This document shows positions 13,001 through 24,861 of a DNA stretch of 64,000 nucleotides, piece after piece. The notes under the pieces are model-generated. The model did no database searches, had not been told where the DNA came from, and saw only the letters and a program-made list of their open reading frames with translations. How positions within the stretch are numbered: position 1 is the stretch's first letter; each line of letters begins with the position of its first letter. Made by a program: the position numbers and the translations under genes. The DNA comes from Oscheius onirici (taxonomy: Eukaryota; Nematoda; Chromadorea; Rhabditida; Rhabditidae), in contig OW051471.1 of assembly GCA_932521025.1 (NCBI GenBank), positions 2,666,001 to 2,730,000 of the forward strand, written 5' to 3'.

Positions 13001-16000
13001 GGCCAGAAATTACGGTATCAGCAGGCGGCGCGCAATTTTTGCATTTTTTGAGTTTTTCTCAAAGCATTTCTACATTTTCTTTTTTGTATTTAGTTTTTCA
13101 CTTATTTTTGTATAAATTTAAAGCCTAACATGTTACTTTTTTAGAATGATTAAGGCATCAGTACATCGAGGATCTATCATCCAGTTACATCGCGAAGGAC
13201 TTCAGGCGTGTGAGATTGCTAGACGTCTTAAAGTATCAAGAAAGCTCGTATCTACTTCTATTCGACGTTTCAATGAGCTGGGACTTCAACATGACGGAGC
13301 TCCAGTTCACAAAGCGAAGATTGTCCAAACGTGGTGTCAGCAGTCTCTCCCGTCTTTCTTCTCATTCCAAGAGTGGCCCCCTTCATCCCCTGATCTCAAT
13401 CCGATGGATTTCTATGTCTGGTCCGTTCTGGAATCGAAAGCATGCAAAAAACCTCATCCAAATGTGGATTCGCTAAAGAGAGCACTGCTCAAAGCTTGGG
13501 ACGAGCTGGACGGCGCCTATCTACACGCCACCGTCAATGCATTCCCAAAACGTCTTCGAGCCTGTGTCGACGCAGATGGTGGCCATTTCGAGATGTAAAT
13601 GTGTTTCTTGTTCAGAATTTTGTTATAAACATTTCTATATATTTCAAATTTTCATAGCAATTTTTCTTGGTTAGTTGGAGCTTGTTACCTTGTTACCGTA
13701 ATTTCTGGCCACCCTGTATTGTTTTACAGTGAGAGCAAAGCTAACAAGAAATCAGAATTGTGAGAGAATTGTAGAAGACGAAGTTGTTTTGGCGACGCTC
13801 TTCTTCTGACTGAAGCCCTTTCAAAGCGACTCTTGAAAAATACACGTTACCCAGAAACCTTTTGGAAAAACAACATAGGCATACGCTAACTAAAAGGTGT
13901 AGAATACCTACTGTTAGGGACGTCGGGACTAGCAAATCGTGCTTGCCCTTGCGGAGTTATCCATAGAGAGAAATGGAAACAAAACAGTCGAATCAAAAAT
14001 ACTCTTCAAAACACAATTTCTTCTTTCCACAACGGCATTTTTACGGTTAATGCTTCACAGTTTAGCCAAAGTATGAGAGTTTGAGAATCACAATCAATTT
14101 ATTTTCGCGATCTTCGCTCTATAATGCCTTGGAATTTTCTGTTTTTAATAGGCAAAACGGATATAGGCAAAACGATACGGCTAATGGTTGGACGAATAAA
14201 GTTCCCACAAACCCAACTACTACCTCAGTTTTCAAATAAACGATGCACTTTATTTGCCGCTCACGATTTTTTCCAAAGATCTATAACTTTGCAGAACAAT
14301 GTAAAACTGAGGACGGCATTTTGGAACAGTACTTGTGAGATGTCATTCTAATATATAGACGTACACCAAGCACAGAGTACAAGGAAACCATAGCTTTTGC
14401 TATGAGAAAGCCTTGAAACAAACTTCAAAAACAACCTTTTCCAGGCAGCATGCGAATACTTTGACGTGAACATCAATCGCTGTCTCCTTGAATCCGTCGA
14501 CATTCTTCGCTACCCAATGAGTCAAGTCGTCAAAATCATCAACGACCCAAAATATCAGGACGTTATCAGCCCCGACGTTCATCTAAAGTGAGCATTTTTC
14601 CTCATTTTTTCACAGATAAAAGTTCAGACTGATTGTTCGATGGGTCGGAGACGACACAGCGGCCAGAGAAGTCTGCTTCAAACAGCTACTGGATGCTGTT
14701 CCGCTGACCGAAGTCTGTTTTTTTTCGTTTTTAGGGACTTTTTTCCCGTTTCAGGTCAATGAATCGACACTGGAATTTGTCTTGGACTACGCTCCTCTTC
14801 TGACAAAAAGTCAAAATTCTAGATTCATTCTGCTGAAAATGATGTGGGTTTTTTTATTGTTTTCAGGAAAGGAAAAAAGTACAGATTTGCCAACTTTGAA
14901 GGCACGAAGAGTTATGAAGCTATTCAGAAAAGTTTGGCAATCCGACGCGGACAAACCTGGCAAAACACAATAATTTTTTTTTGTTTGGATCAGTATTTTA
15001 TAGCCCCACAATTCTGGTGAAAAGAACTGAATTCAAGCTTTGAAAATTCGAATTAAAAAAAGAGAATTAGTGAGATTTTTGATGATGCGTAAGCGTAAAA
15101 ATTTTCAAAACAAAAATTTTCTAGGCAAGACAACGGTCTGACTCTTGAAAAATACCAGCCGCAGCTCAGTTCTCTCGCTCAACAAATCAGCGGCGAGGAG
15201 CTGGAAGGAGGCGGATACTATGAGGAGGAAGACGAGGAGGAGGGGTAGGCGAGTTTTTTGTTCTAAAAACGTCTAATTTAGTGATTACGATGAAGAAGAT
15301 GACATGGAAAACAGTATTGTGGAAGGACATCCAACGTCGAGACAAATTGTAGGTCTTTTTAGCTTTTCGTTGTGAAAAAGAGAATTTCAGATGGAGATGG
15401 AAGTGGACGAGAACGGAGTCGAGAAGCCCAGAATTCGATTGAAGATTAGCATTGGAAAGTAAGCTTTTTGTGTTAGGACAACCTTTTTGACTCTTCTTTT
15501 GTTTAGAAAACGCACATTTTTTCGCTCTTCATGTCCACTATTCATCATTCTGCTGAATTCCATAAAAGTCCTAGTACATGTTTTGAAACATGAAATTATT
15601 TTTCCTAGGACGCCCTTACACTCAAATGTCCGCGTTTCCAGGAACTGATTTTCGGTCGGTACCTCCTCTTGTGTTCTCTTTCTGCCCAAGTAAGGTGCCA
15701 CATTTTGTGTGAGAAAGGATGAAGCCCGAAATACTGTAAGACGATTGGTAAGCGAAAACTTGTGCTTGTTGCACGTGTCATATAGAACCATTTCTTCAAC
15801 ACAAAACTTTTTTGAACTCAGGAAACCCACCAACTTTACAAATATCAAAAAAGAAGTTACAATCAGTCCCAAGAAAACTTCAAAGGACTAGAATATTCTG
15901 TGAATCACAAAAATGTTGACTGGCAAAATGAAGTGAAAAACGAGTGTTTTGCGTCAAAATGGAAAATACCTGGAAACGTTTTTCGATAGTTGTCGATAAT

Positions 16001-19000
16001 TCTGAATAAGCAAAGTTTGATTACATGGTCTGAACGACAACATTTACCGAAACATTTTTTTTCTACAGCCTAAGAAGGTCGGTTCCGTGAATTTCACAAG
16101 AGCCGAGCATGTTCTAGTGGATGGAAAACATATCAAAGATCCTAAAATTTCAGGAAAGACAAGAACCGACCATTCCGTCGAGTTCCGAACGCGTCCAAGA
16201 AACGTGGACGTCCTCCGAAAGAAATGCCAGACAGTGATGGTAAAATAGCCTTTTTGAAACCAAGAAAAGAGCCGAAGTTTAGTTCTTCCAATGCAAGACG
16301 ATGATGCGATCGATGGCGTTTACGCTACTGAATCACTCTCTCCGACGGCTGTAACTTATACGGATGAGGACTTTTTGGATCCGGAAGATGTGGAGCCGGG
16401 AGAGGACAATCCGGTCAGTTTTAATTGTATTCTGAAAATTACTGGCGAATACTCAGCAACATGTTTTTGTAAACCGGTGCTATCATAAATTGCTGAAACA
16501 CAAACGGTTACCAAAGGACGAATGCAATTTAGAGAACTTGGCGAATATAAGAACTAGTTGAAACAGTAAGTGAACACCAATCAGCTGTGCTCAAACGATC
16601 AGAAAGAAAATTTGCAAACTTGGAAAAACAGCTAGCCTCCGAAACTTTGCAAGAGTTCTGAGCTCAAAAAAAGTGTAAAAAAAATAAAATTTTGTCACCA
16701 CGCCAAATTTGAACAGTACCAGCTAATGATGATTTCTTGAAACCAAGAAGAAGAACTAAAAATCTGTTCGTTTGCCTCTTTGTTTCTCTCACTTTTTATG
16801 TTTCTACTCGTCAATATTTTAGGTTGTTTTTAGGTCGAAGGCGGTACCTACCAATGCGGATTCTGTCGTTTTGCCAGCACTCTGGACGAGGATGTCGAAA
16901 AGCACCGGGCTCGTGTCCACAACGCCAACACAATCTACATGTGCCAGATGTGTGATTTCGAGTGCTGTTGGAGCAAGCTGTTCTACGAGCACTGTCGGGA
17001 GACTCATTGGGTACCTTTTTATAGTTCTTTTTTTTGCTAAAAAAGTGTTTTAGCAACATGGTCCCTATCATTGTGAACAATGTCCAGCCGGAAATTTCTC
17101 CCGCCTTCAGGATCTCCTAGCTCATCGTCTTCTTCACAGTATGTGGCTTTTTTTGGCCTGCAAAAAGAACAAAATTTCAGCGGAGGAGCACTTTTTCAAG
17201 TGTGGACACTGTAATTACAGAGCCCGGACGAGAACACAGCTTTGGGCTCACGAGAAAATGCATAACACGTGGGTTTTTACATTGTTTCATGCCATTTTTA
17301 CAGTAAATATGAAGTTGTGCCAGTTGTTCTACAATTTTTAGACTTGGACGGATTGTTTTGGGTAGTCCCCTGGTACAGTGTACTATGTAACTTGTTTGTA
17401 TACCAGTAAATTGTGAAACATAAAACAAGGTGCTTTGTTGTGATCCCACGAGTACATTGTCTCCTGCAAACTATCAATTCCTTCTTCTAAACTTCTATGT
17501 TTCGTCGTTTGTATAACAGAAAAAGAGAAAGCGAGGTGGAGTCGCTCGTGGATCTAACACTCTTAGTTTTCAAACAATAAAAGGACTAGCAATACGTCAT
17601 TTCGTTTCTTGTAAAGGAAAGCTTGAAACAAACAAAGAATAAGGGACACTGACATCAGGGATGAGCGAATATCAGGTACGCAAGTTTGCGTAAAGAGTGG
17701 CTCTCTGGGAAAACTAGTGTGAACACAATTTATTCAGTGATTTGCAAGCGGTACGAGCTATGCCACTCTTTATCCCTGTCCCTCCTGTATTCATACAAAA
17801 CTGGAAACAAAAAAGACTTTTCCAGACTTGACGAACGGCCTTTCCATTGTGAAGAATGTGGTCGCGGCTTCACCCAAGAAGACATGATTCTGCGTCACAA
17901 AAACACTCACCACGAGCCTCGGAACTTTATCTGCGAAGATTGTGGCTTCGCCTCGAACAATGCCGAACATTTGGGAATCCACAGACGACAGCATTTCGGG
18001 GACATTTTCTATTGCCACTTTGGTATGCATTTTTTCATTTTCTGGCTTCTTTTATACTTTTCGTGAAAAAATGATTGATTTCCAGAAAACTGCGACTATT
18101 CATCACCGAAAAAGAGTCAACTGGCAGCACACCTCCGAACTCATATGGCGGTCAGGGCTCATATGTGCAAGGCAAGTATTTTCTGTCAGAAATGAAATAC
18201 TTTGGGGTTCTGATGGCGGACATTCACTATTTGGCTTCGTTGAGCCCAAAAGTCCGAGCTCATTTTTGTAGCCGGAAAACATTTTTATGTTTGAGTTCCC
18301 ATAAAAAAGAGCACACGCATCTTATATTTTGGTCGATATTTAAAAAATACTTGTATATACTGACGTGATAAAGCATGGTCTTTTCAGAAAGTAGAAGGAT
18401 AACCGGAACAGATTGTATACGTATTGGGTAAAGCAGCTGGAATGGCAATTCAGTCTATTGGTGAACCATAAAACTTTTGGAAGACAAGTGTTGTCCTAGT
18501 AGATTTGTCCTCAAGCAATTCAACAAAGTATGATTTGAATCAGCGCAGGCTATTTTTCTAGAACGAAACGCCATGGAATTCATAATAAAATAATAATAAA
18601 ACAACGATTTTTAGATCTGCGGTCGTGGCTTTATCGAAAAGTCCCATCTGGTTCGACACGAGAGGATTCACTTGGAGGACAAGCCGTTCAAATGTGACAT
18701 CTGCGATTATGCTTCAAGCAGGAGAGATAAGTTGAAGGTGGGAAACAAGTTGGTAATAGTTCGGTAGGCAGCACCGTTCGTTCAAATATTTATACTCTCC
18801 AAACAGTAAGGACTTGCGTTTTTCTCCATTTTCCATCCATTTTTGAGCTTTTTAGGTGTTTTTATTGAATTCTCCGTGTAAAACAACCCCCTGGACGTGT
18901 GTTTCAGCTAAAAATTGCTAGAATTTGACGATATTTTCCAACACGAGATGTTCTTGGATATTTTCACCTATTGCTGGTAATTTTTAGCTGAAACACACGT

Positions 19001-20933
19001 CCAGGGGATTGTTTTACACGGAGAATTCAATAAACACACCTAGAAAGCTAAAAAATGGATGGAAAATAGAGAAAAATGCATGTCCTTACTGTTTGGAGAG
19101 TTCGCGCCAAAATATTTGAATGAACGGTGCTGCCTACCGAACTATTACCAACAAGTTTGCTATCTTCACGATCAATTTTCAGGAACACATTTTGAAACAC
19201 CACAACGGGAACGCCAACGGAATAAAAAGTCACAGACGACGCTACAAGAGAGCCAGACAGCTGGCAGTTCTCAATGCACAGGTAATTTTGAAGAATATTT
19301 AATTTTCAGTGGAAAGGTATCAGCAGTGGAGCCTTTTTTACAGTTCGTTTTGCTCTGGCTTGTGCGTCTTCAACTCATCATGAAACGAATAAATCAAAAA
19401 TGCCCTACAGACTATTTTTCAAACAGACCAGATTTACGAAAGTACATCTAAAAACGGAAAGTAAAGCCGAGAAATTAGCGGTTTCAACTTGCAATTTGTT
19501 GGGTAGGCCGTAGAACTAATACTCTGAATAGTTTAGTTGCACCTTCAACTTCTCACGAAACAAGAAAATTTAAATAAACGCACTCACGTTTTTCATCGGA
19601 ACTGCTTGAAAATCTGGGAAAACAAATTTGAATGTTTTTTTTCGCCTGTCATTCGTCCCCGCAGCGCTAGCTCTTCAACAACATTTCATTTTCCCCTGTT
19701 TATGAAACAAAAGTAATCCAAAAAAGCACAAATTTTCAGGCCAAACTCGCCGCTCCCGAAGCCATGTTCCGTCCAATACCTCAAAGCGAAGCCATTTCTC
19801 AGTGGGCTGACAATCAGGCCTCTTACCAGGTACTTTTTGTACAAAAATTATATTTTAAATAAACTTTTTAGCAGCCATATTCGCTTCCGAGAAACCTGCA
19901 ACCCGGTCCTTCGGATCCCTCTACCTCATATCGGGCCTATTCCGTTACTCATCCGCCTCCTCAGCATGGAGGACTGTCTCCTGGCTCGATGTCTTTGATG
20001 AATCTGCCTCTGGGAATGGGAAATGTTCAGATGAATAGCGGACAGATCAACAGAATGGAAGCTGTTGAGACTCCGCAATTGATTACACCACAGCCAAGGT
20101 TGCTTTTTCTTTCTTCGTTGTCAAGAAGTAATCAAAAACTATGCAGTAAGTATATAACAATGGACCAAAACAAGAATTTCTACAGGAAAAAAATTTGATT
20201 AGCACTTCATGTCTTCACACCAGAGAAACTATTTTTTTTTCTGCGAAACTTGGGAGTGAGGAATCGGAAAAAAAACCAGATGAAGAAGTGCAATTCACCT
20301 TTATCAAAAGATTGAAACCATAAACTTTTGCAATCTATGAACTTTGAAGTAAATTGTTAGCAATAGTTATGCCCTAGGCATTCCCAATGGTGTAGCGGTA
20401 GTTTTGAGAGAGACGGAGTCTCTCATTAGAGCATAACCAGCACTAAGGAACCTCAGTCTAACTTCTATGTACTTTTATTACCTTACAGAGTAATGACAAG
20501 GATATCATGTTCATTCAGAGTATCACTAATGGGATAGGTGAGAGTAGAGAAGGAGAGAGATTGGATGTAGGTTAGAGAGACACCTGCTTCAGATCATTGT
20601 TAGCCTCGCCGGTCCTCAAGTTGCCCGACTCCTCGCTGGGCGGAATTTCGCACCTTATGCACGTTTATATAACTTCCTTGAAACACTTCTGTTCAATAAC
20701 TTTCCTCTGGCCCCTAGCAAAAAGTCCACAATAATGGTGTTAAGACACTCGAAGACACCAAATATTTTTCCAGATCTCCTCAATCCCATCATGATCTTTA
20801 CATGGACAGTGGAATGATGCAAATGACTGGAGGAGATCCCCACAGACCGATGAGTCTTCCGAACTACGGACAACAGGGACAGCAGAGCGACACCCATCAA
20901 CAACACCAATTGCAACAGCCCTGGGGATGGTAA
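10069..20933 (+). CDS. eor-1: EOR-1/PLZF-like BTB-BACK nine-zinc-finger transcription factor
   Basis: Nuclear DNA-binding regulator; in C. elegans EOR-1 works with EOR-2 downstream of Ras and Wnt signalling. 23 exons (starts-ends): 10069-10153, 10199-10356, 11485-11607, 12436-12549, 14445-14587, 14628-14712, 14755-14843, 14867-14959, 15125-15244, 15282-15348, 15391-15458, 16154-16239, 16283-16413, 16834-17010, 17054-17138, 17181-17268, 17826-18022, 18086-18171, 18615-18737, 19183-19281, 19740-19829, 19872-20098, 20774-20933. They join in phase to 897 aa. Domains: BTB about 30-125 ([20 protein letters not shown]), BACK-like about 125-240, acidic stretch about 335-365, AT-hook KKRGRPPK about 400, nine C2H2 fingers about 457-730, Pro/Gln-rich tail. 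EOR-1 of C. elegans is about 900 aa with a BTB and nine fingers, hence the symbol. The ATG follows TTTTCCAG-ACCAG. Two introns use GC donors (after 14959 and 18171); the first of these is less certain. Confidence 0.85.
10863..11342. repeat. 480-bp element with perfect 21-bp inverted ends and a tRNA-like core
   Basis: Ends 10863-10883 (starting TTAAAGCGAGCCTCCCCC) and 11322-11342 are exact reverse complements over 21 bp. Inside, about 10957-11030, is a tRNA-like block with A-box TGGCCTAGTGG and B-box GGTTCGATTCC. Lies in the second intron of the eor-1-like gene. It combines DNA-transposon-like ends with a polymerase-III-like core. Confidence 0.7.
11627..12410. repeat. 784-bp palindrome made of two head-bearing repeat copies
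   Basis: Arms of about 255 bp (11627-11880 and 12160-12410) are near-perfect reverse complements around an AT-rich centre of about 280 bp. Each arm holds a tRNA-like block with A-box TGGCCCAGTGG, anticodon-like loop CTCATGA and B-box GGTTCGATTC. The arms give the same 70-residue open frame on opposite strands ([20 protein letters not shown]...), which is a by-product of the repeat, not a gene. It fills the intron between eor-1-like exons 3 and 4. Confidence 0.85.
12995..13716 (+). mobile_element. Tc1/mariner-type transposon, DD37D, internally deleted
   Basis: 722-bp element with perfect 23-bp inverted ends (outer part CAGGGTGGCCAGAAATTACG) and TA on both s ides (12993-12994, 13717-13718). 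The open frame 13146-13598 encodes the N-terminal helix-turn-helix ([20 protein letters not shown]) fused to the C-terminal catalytic part ([16 protein letters not shown] ... [16 protein letters not shown]). The Asp of HDGAP and the Asp of NPMD are 37 residues apart, as in the maT (DD37D) group. The middle, with the first catalytic Asp, is missing, so it cannot be autonomous. Perfect ends suggest recent arrival. Lies in an intron of the eor-1-like gene between 12549 and 14445. Confidence 0.9.
18750..19152. repeat. 403-bp foldback element
   Basis: The left arm from 18750 (TTGGTAATAGTTCGGTAGGC) returns as its reverse complement ending at 19152. Arms are about 170 bp with few mismatches and a short centre. 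Fills the intron between the last two zinc-finger exons of the eor-1-like gene, so its hairpin would lie in that pre-mRNA. Confidence 0.85.
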
Positions 20934-21176
20934 CTGTACACAAAACATTTTCTTTCTAGTAATAAACTTTTGCAATTTTTCAGTCTTTGGAGATATAATA
21001 AGGTAGAGAAGGAAATACACCAGTTTTATGGCAGTGTGGTTTTTGCCTTGTTGTCAAGTCATAAACTGCCTTTTCCAGTCAAAAAGTTACAGTACTCGGT
21101 GACAAGATGAAAAAGAAACAGGTGGAGAGACTATTTGAACTTTATTACAAACAAAACTTCATTGGAAGATATCAGT

Positions 21177-21624
21177 TGAAACAACGTTTTTTTGCAACAC
21201 TTTTTTGAAAAACGAAACCCTAAAATGAAACAATATTGGAGACTGCACTTATGTACTGCAATAGTGAAACACATAAGATGGAAATGTTTTGAAAAATTGT
21301 ACAAGGAATAAACGTTTGGACAAACAATTTTGAAACACTCGAAGAAGAAGTATGAGTGATTTCGGTGTTTTTGACTTGTTGCCTAGAAGTCGAACTGTTT
21401 TCTCCCAAGAAACAATGAGATTCACTCACCGAGTGACAAGTACAGAAAGTAGTGAAAAGAGTACAGTAACCCAGAGGTTGTTTTACAAAATTATTGTAGA
21501 ACCTTACTTTAGCATAAGCACGTGAACTATTCTTATGAAACGCTGGGAAAGATCAGTTTCCGTTATTGCAAAGGACAACAATGAGCGGCATTGCCCTATA
21601 CGAAGTATCATAAAGCGTGAAACA
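21177..21624 (-). promoter_or_regulatory. Five same-strand TGTTTCA motifs (candidate piRNA promoters)
   Basis: Minus-strand TGTTTCA (read as TGAAACA on plus) at 21177-21183, 21226-21232, 21265-21271, 21331-21337 and 21618-21624, with further copies at 20679-20685 and 22112-22118. Flanks are AT-rich and non-coding. Chance expectation for 450 bp of one strand is well under one. Candidate type-I piRNA promoters by analogy with the C. elegans CTGTTTCA motif. Confidence 0.45.
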
Positions 21625-22235
21625 CGTTAATCACATAACTTGGCAATGTGATGGCATTTTCTGAAATTTCCCTCTTGTGCAGTTGCAGAGCAGATAAAAA
21701 GGCAAGAGAACTTTTGTAGGTGAAATCATGTTTTTTTGTGTACGATAAACGAGTTTGAAATTGAACGTATTCAGAGAATCCAAGCGAAAATATTTTGAAG
21801 CTTTTGACTTGTTATTTGGTCATCATGAACTGTTTTTCCATTTAAAAAAGAATCGGTTTTACTCGCTGTACCGGGTAGCAAAGAACTGAAAAGTAGGGGA
21901 AACAGTACAGAAACCAAGAGCTTGTTTTTCGCATTTTGTATGCCAGTTTTTGAACCAGCTGACAATGAGTACGAATCATAGGCCAGAGATCCATGATGAG
22001 TCAACTTTAGTACGTCTGCTGTAACAGTTTTCTGAAAAAAAAAACATTGGAGTTGGAAAACTTGGACCTTTGCTGGAGATAAACTATATGTTTCTGAAAA
22101 ATCTAAAGATTTGAAACATTTGTTCAAATTCCCATAAAGCTTCGAACATGTAGACTTTTATTTTGAAAGTACCTAACCGCCGGAGTACCTTAAATACTTT
22201 ACACGAAGCAAAAAAGACAATCTGCACGGTCTGAA

Positions 22236-22322
22236 AGTACAGAGATCTCTGTCCATCTGTCCCTCTGTTCCTCTGTCCCTCTGTCTCTCTGCCCATTCTG
22301 TCCATCTGTTCCTCTGAACCTC
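22236..22322. repeat. CTGTCCCTCTGT microsatellite
   Basis: Imperfect tandem run of CTGTCC/CTGTTC/CTGTCT words. Simple sequence; nothing else seen. Confidence 0.8.
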
Positions 22323-22854
22323 TTTCTCGTATCCCGTATTCCTAACCCGCACTTGATTCTTTACTGTCTGGAACCTCCCCAGTCAAAAATAATCAAAGTC
22401 CACACACTTGCTAATTGACTTGTCTAAACTTGTTACACTAACTCCTTTCCCCTTATTTGTGCGCACAAATTGCTCCATTTTGATTGCCAATTAAAGCTTC
22501 CGACAGACACACTAACACACACACAGACCTGGGAGCAATTTAAAGTGGATCTAAAATAAATCGTTTCTCGTTTCCACTCAACTGTAGTAACGTAAAAATT
22601 TGAATCATATATGAATGTAAAAATTAAATATTTCAGCTTCAACACAAAAAAACTAAAGCTGTTTTTTTTCAATGCTCGATTGAAGTAATGTCTAAAAACT
22701 ACACGAACCCAGTTTTACCCGTTCTCTGACCTCCCTACTCTCAAGCTATTACCATTCCACGATCAGCTGTTCTGCCTAAACTGTCACGTAAACGAATTTC
22801 AAAACAGCCGATCAGAGCTCCGGAAAACAAGTCACAATACTGGTTCAAGAGTAC

Positions 22855-22863
22855 TATATAAAA
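22855..22863 (+). promoter_or_regulatory. TATA box of the Gly/Asn-rich secreted protein gene
   Basis: TATATAAAA lies about 40 bp before the ATG at 22899, a spacing like that of other TATA boxes in this window (about 28072, 29451, 32993, 36017). The short leader suggests a gene that is not trans-spliced. Confidence 0.6.
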
Positions 22864-22898
22864 GAGAACCGACTGATTCTCTTCCAATCAACAGTCTC

Positions 22899-23995
22899 AT
22901 GGCTCTCAAGCTCCTCTCCATCACTCTTCTCGTCCTCTGTCTGGCTGTCCAGGTCAATGGACAGGGCGGTCTGCTGGGCAATTTGCTCCAAGGACTACTG
23001 GGAGGAGAAAATGGTCAAGGAAATGGACATGGCAATGGACATGGAGAGGGTAATAGACAAGGCACAGTCTAATCACCGTTTTCTTTATAATAAGAGTCTG
23101 TACAACAAAAATTAGCTGGCGGGTTATGGTAGATTTTCCGTGTCGGGACCAAACGGGACAGTGAATTCGCTCATTTCAGTATGGGCAGTTTGTCGGACAT
23201 TTCTATATTAAAACTACAAGTTTATGCTGAAATGAACAAAATATAGCTCATTTGGTACCACAATAGTGATAAAAATCTGGAAATTTTATAGGAACCGGTC
23301 AAGGAAATGGAAACGGTAATGGCCATGGTCAGGGCAATGGAAATGGACAAGGTAATGGTCTAGGAACTACAAAGGGAGCAGGTTCCGGAAGCAGCACTGC
23401 TCCTCCGAAGGGAGGAATTCTCGGACTTGACTTGGTCGTGATCACGGGACCTTTGACCAAGATTGCCAAGAACCTCGTGAGCATCATTGTTGAGCTTGGA
23501 AACCTTCTGGACGGAAAGGATACTCTGCCTCAGGCTGTGGGTTTTAATTTTGTTTCTAAATGTCTTGTCGAGCAGTGCTAGAAATCAAGATCCTTCTTCA
23601 CATTACTGTGAAACGGGAAAAAATCGCTGGCATATTTTCAATCTCCTTCGTTACTTATTTAGCACCGAAAATCTAAAAAATGTAAGCTAAATTCCATACA
23701 TCCGGCCTAGAAACTAAAAAATGTTCATTTGCATTTCCTCTTGTGCTACCAACGAAACACAAAAGTTTTTTAAACTTTTATCTCGCCTTTTTGTCCATTT
23801 TACAACCATTTTCAGCTCACGACCATCCTCCAATCAATCATCAACACTGTCCGTCAGCTTCTTGCCTTGGTCAACAATCTTCTGGTTGCTCTCGGAGCCG
23901 CCGCCATCAACATTCCGGCCATCCCGCCAGTCTCTGCTGGTGCCTCTGCAAGTGCTTCTGCCTCGGTTGGAGTCACCGCTGGAATTGGAAAGTGA
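22899..23995 (+). CDS. Secreted Gly/Asn-rich protein, family not recognised
   Basis: Exons 22899-23049, 23292-23536, 23816-23995 join in phase to 191 aa. A clear signal peptide (MALKLLSITLLVLCLAVQVN then GQ) is followed by a GNGHGNG/GNGQGNG repeat, a helical stretch (LDLVVITGPLTKIAKNLVSI) and a C-terminal leucine-rich helix (LTTILQSIINTVRQLLALVN) ending in an Ala/Ser-rich tail. No cysteine in the mature part. Glycine-rich repeat plus amphipathic helices recalls secreted antimicrobial or cuticle-associated proteins of nematodes, but I cannot assign a family. Preceded by a TATA box. Codon use is biased to C/G-ending codons, suggesting strong expression. Confidence 0.8.
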
Positions 23996-24204
23996 ATGGG
24001 GAACGTGATAATAACGGTAATAAACGATTTGTTCTGTCTATTCTTCTTCGAAAAGAAGGAAAGAGAAATAGGAGATGATAAGGTAAAAAAAGACCGAACT
24101 CAAAGTTCCTGACTTGTCCCTGTCTGAAAATCTGTCTCAACAGTTCAAATGATCAAATGAATAGCCCAGTAAAGTTTTCTAACTGCGAAGTATAGTAGAA
24201 TGCA

Positions 24205-24330
24205 GGGTTGGGCGAGCGCTCGCACCAGCTGATAGTGCGAGCGCTCGCACTGTCAGCGATCACAAAATTTGAAAATGCTCGCGCTCGCGGTGCGAGCAGA
24301 GCTGTGCTCGCGAACCACCTGCGAGCAGTG
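24205..24330. repeat. Self-complementary C/G word patch, core GCGAGCGCTCGC
   Basis: Within about 125 bp the word GCGAGC or its complement GCTCGC recurs about ten times in both orientations, for example GGGCGAGCGCTCGCACC and GTGCGAGCGCTCGCACTG. Surrounding DNA is AT-rich. Compare the patches at 35430-35546, 36243-36360, 54640-54815 and 62575-62790, each with a different core word. Confidence 0.75.
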
Positions 24331-24552
24331 GGTCCCACACACATCTGATAAAAATGCGGTAGATTTTGAAAAATGTCTCCAATTTTGCTTATCCTTTTTC
24401 GATTTTTATATTTTTTTTCCGATTTTTTTTTCGGTCGTTTTGGTATCAAAACGTTCCAAATAGGATGTTCTACAATAATAAATGAAAATAAGATAAAAAA
24501 ATATCGAAAATGATTGATAAAAATCGAAACAGTCCATTTTCCATATTTGGGA

Positions 24553-24596
24553 GCGTGTGCGCGCGGACCGGCTGAGGCCGGTCCGCGCGCACACGC
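24553..24596. repeat. Perfect 20-bp GC-rich hairpin
   Basis: GCGTGTGCGCGCGGACCGGC, loop TGAG, then the exact reverse complement. 17 of 20 arm bases are G or C, in AT-rich surroundings. No T-run follows it closely, and it is far from any gene end. Confidence 0.95.
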
Positions 24597-24841
24597 TTGG
24601 GGTTATCCAGCCTTGTGATATTCTACAAAGTTGTAGCTTTTGATCTCCTCTACAAGATTGTAAAACATCGCGAAGCTTGAAAATGACTCAAGAAGTCAAA
24701 CTGACTCTAAACAAGCTGGGTAAGCGCTCAAACCTTAGATAAACTGTGGTAAAGGATAATAATAGCTTACTCACACTTTATTTATCATTTGCCCTTTTTT
24801 ACGGAGCGATTTGAAGTGAAAAACCTATGGTATACTTGATT

Positions 24842-24861
24842 CCCCCCCCCCCCCCCCCCCC
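24842..24861. repeat. C20 homopolymer
   Basis: Twenty consecutive C. Length in the assembly may be unreliable. Confidence 0.9.

Larger units (their letters stand above)
20934..22898. other. 2-kb intergenic region after the eor-1-like gene
   Basis: No supported exon. Holds the 3' flank of the eor-1-like gene, a same-strand cluster of TGTTTCA motifs (separate entry), a CTGTCCCTCTGT-type microsatellite and, at its right end, a TATA box for the next gene. Open frames at 21771-22127 and 22433-22672 (minus) show neither family motifs nor splice structure. Confidence 0.6.

Noticed and set aside
13146-13598. 150-residue frame as a host gene
   Set aside because: It lies between perfect inverted ends with TA flanks and encodes transposase parts.
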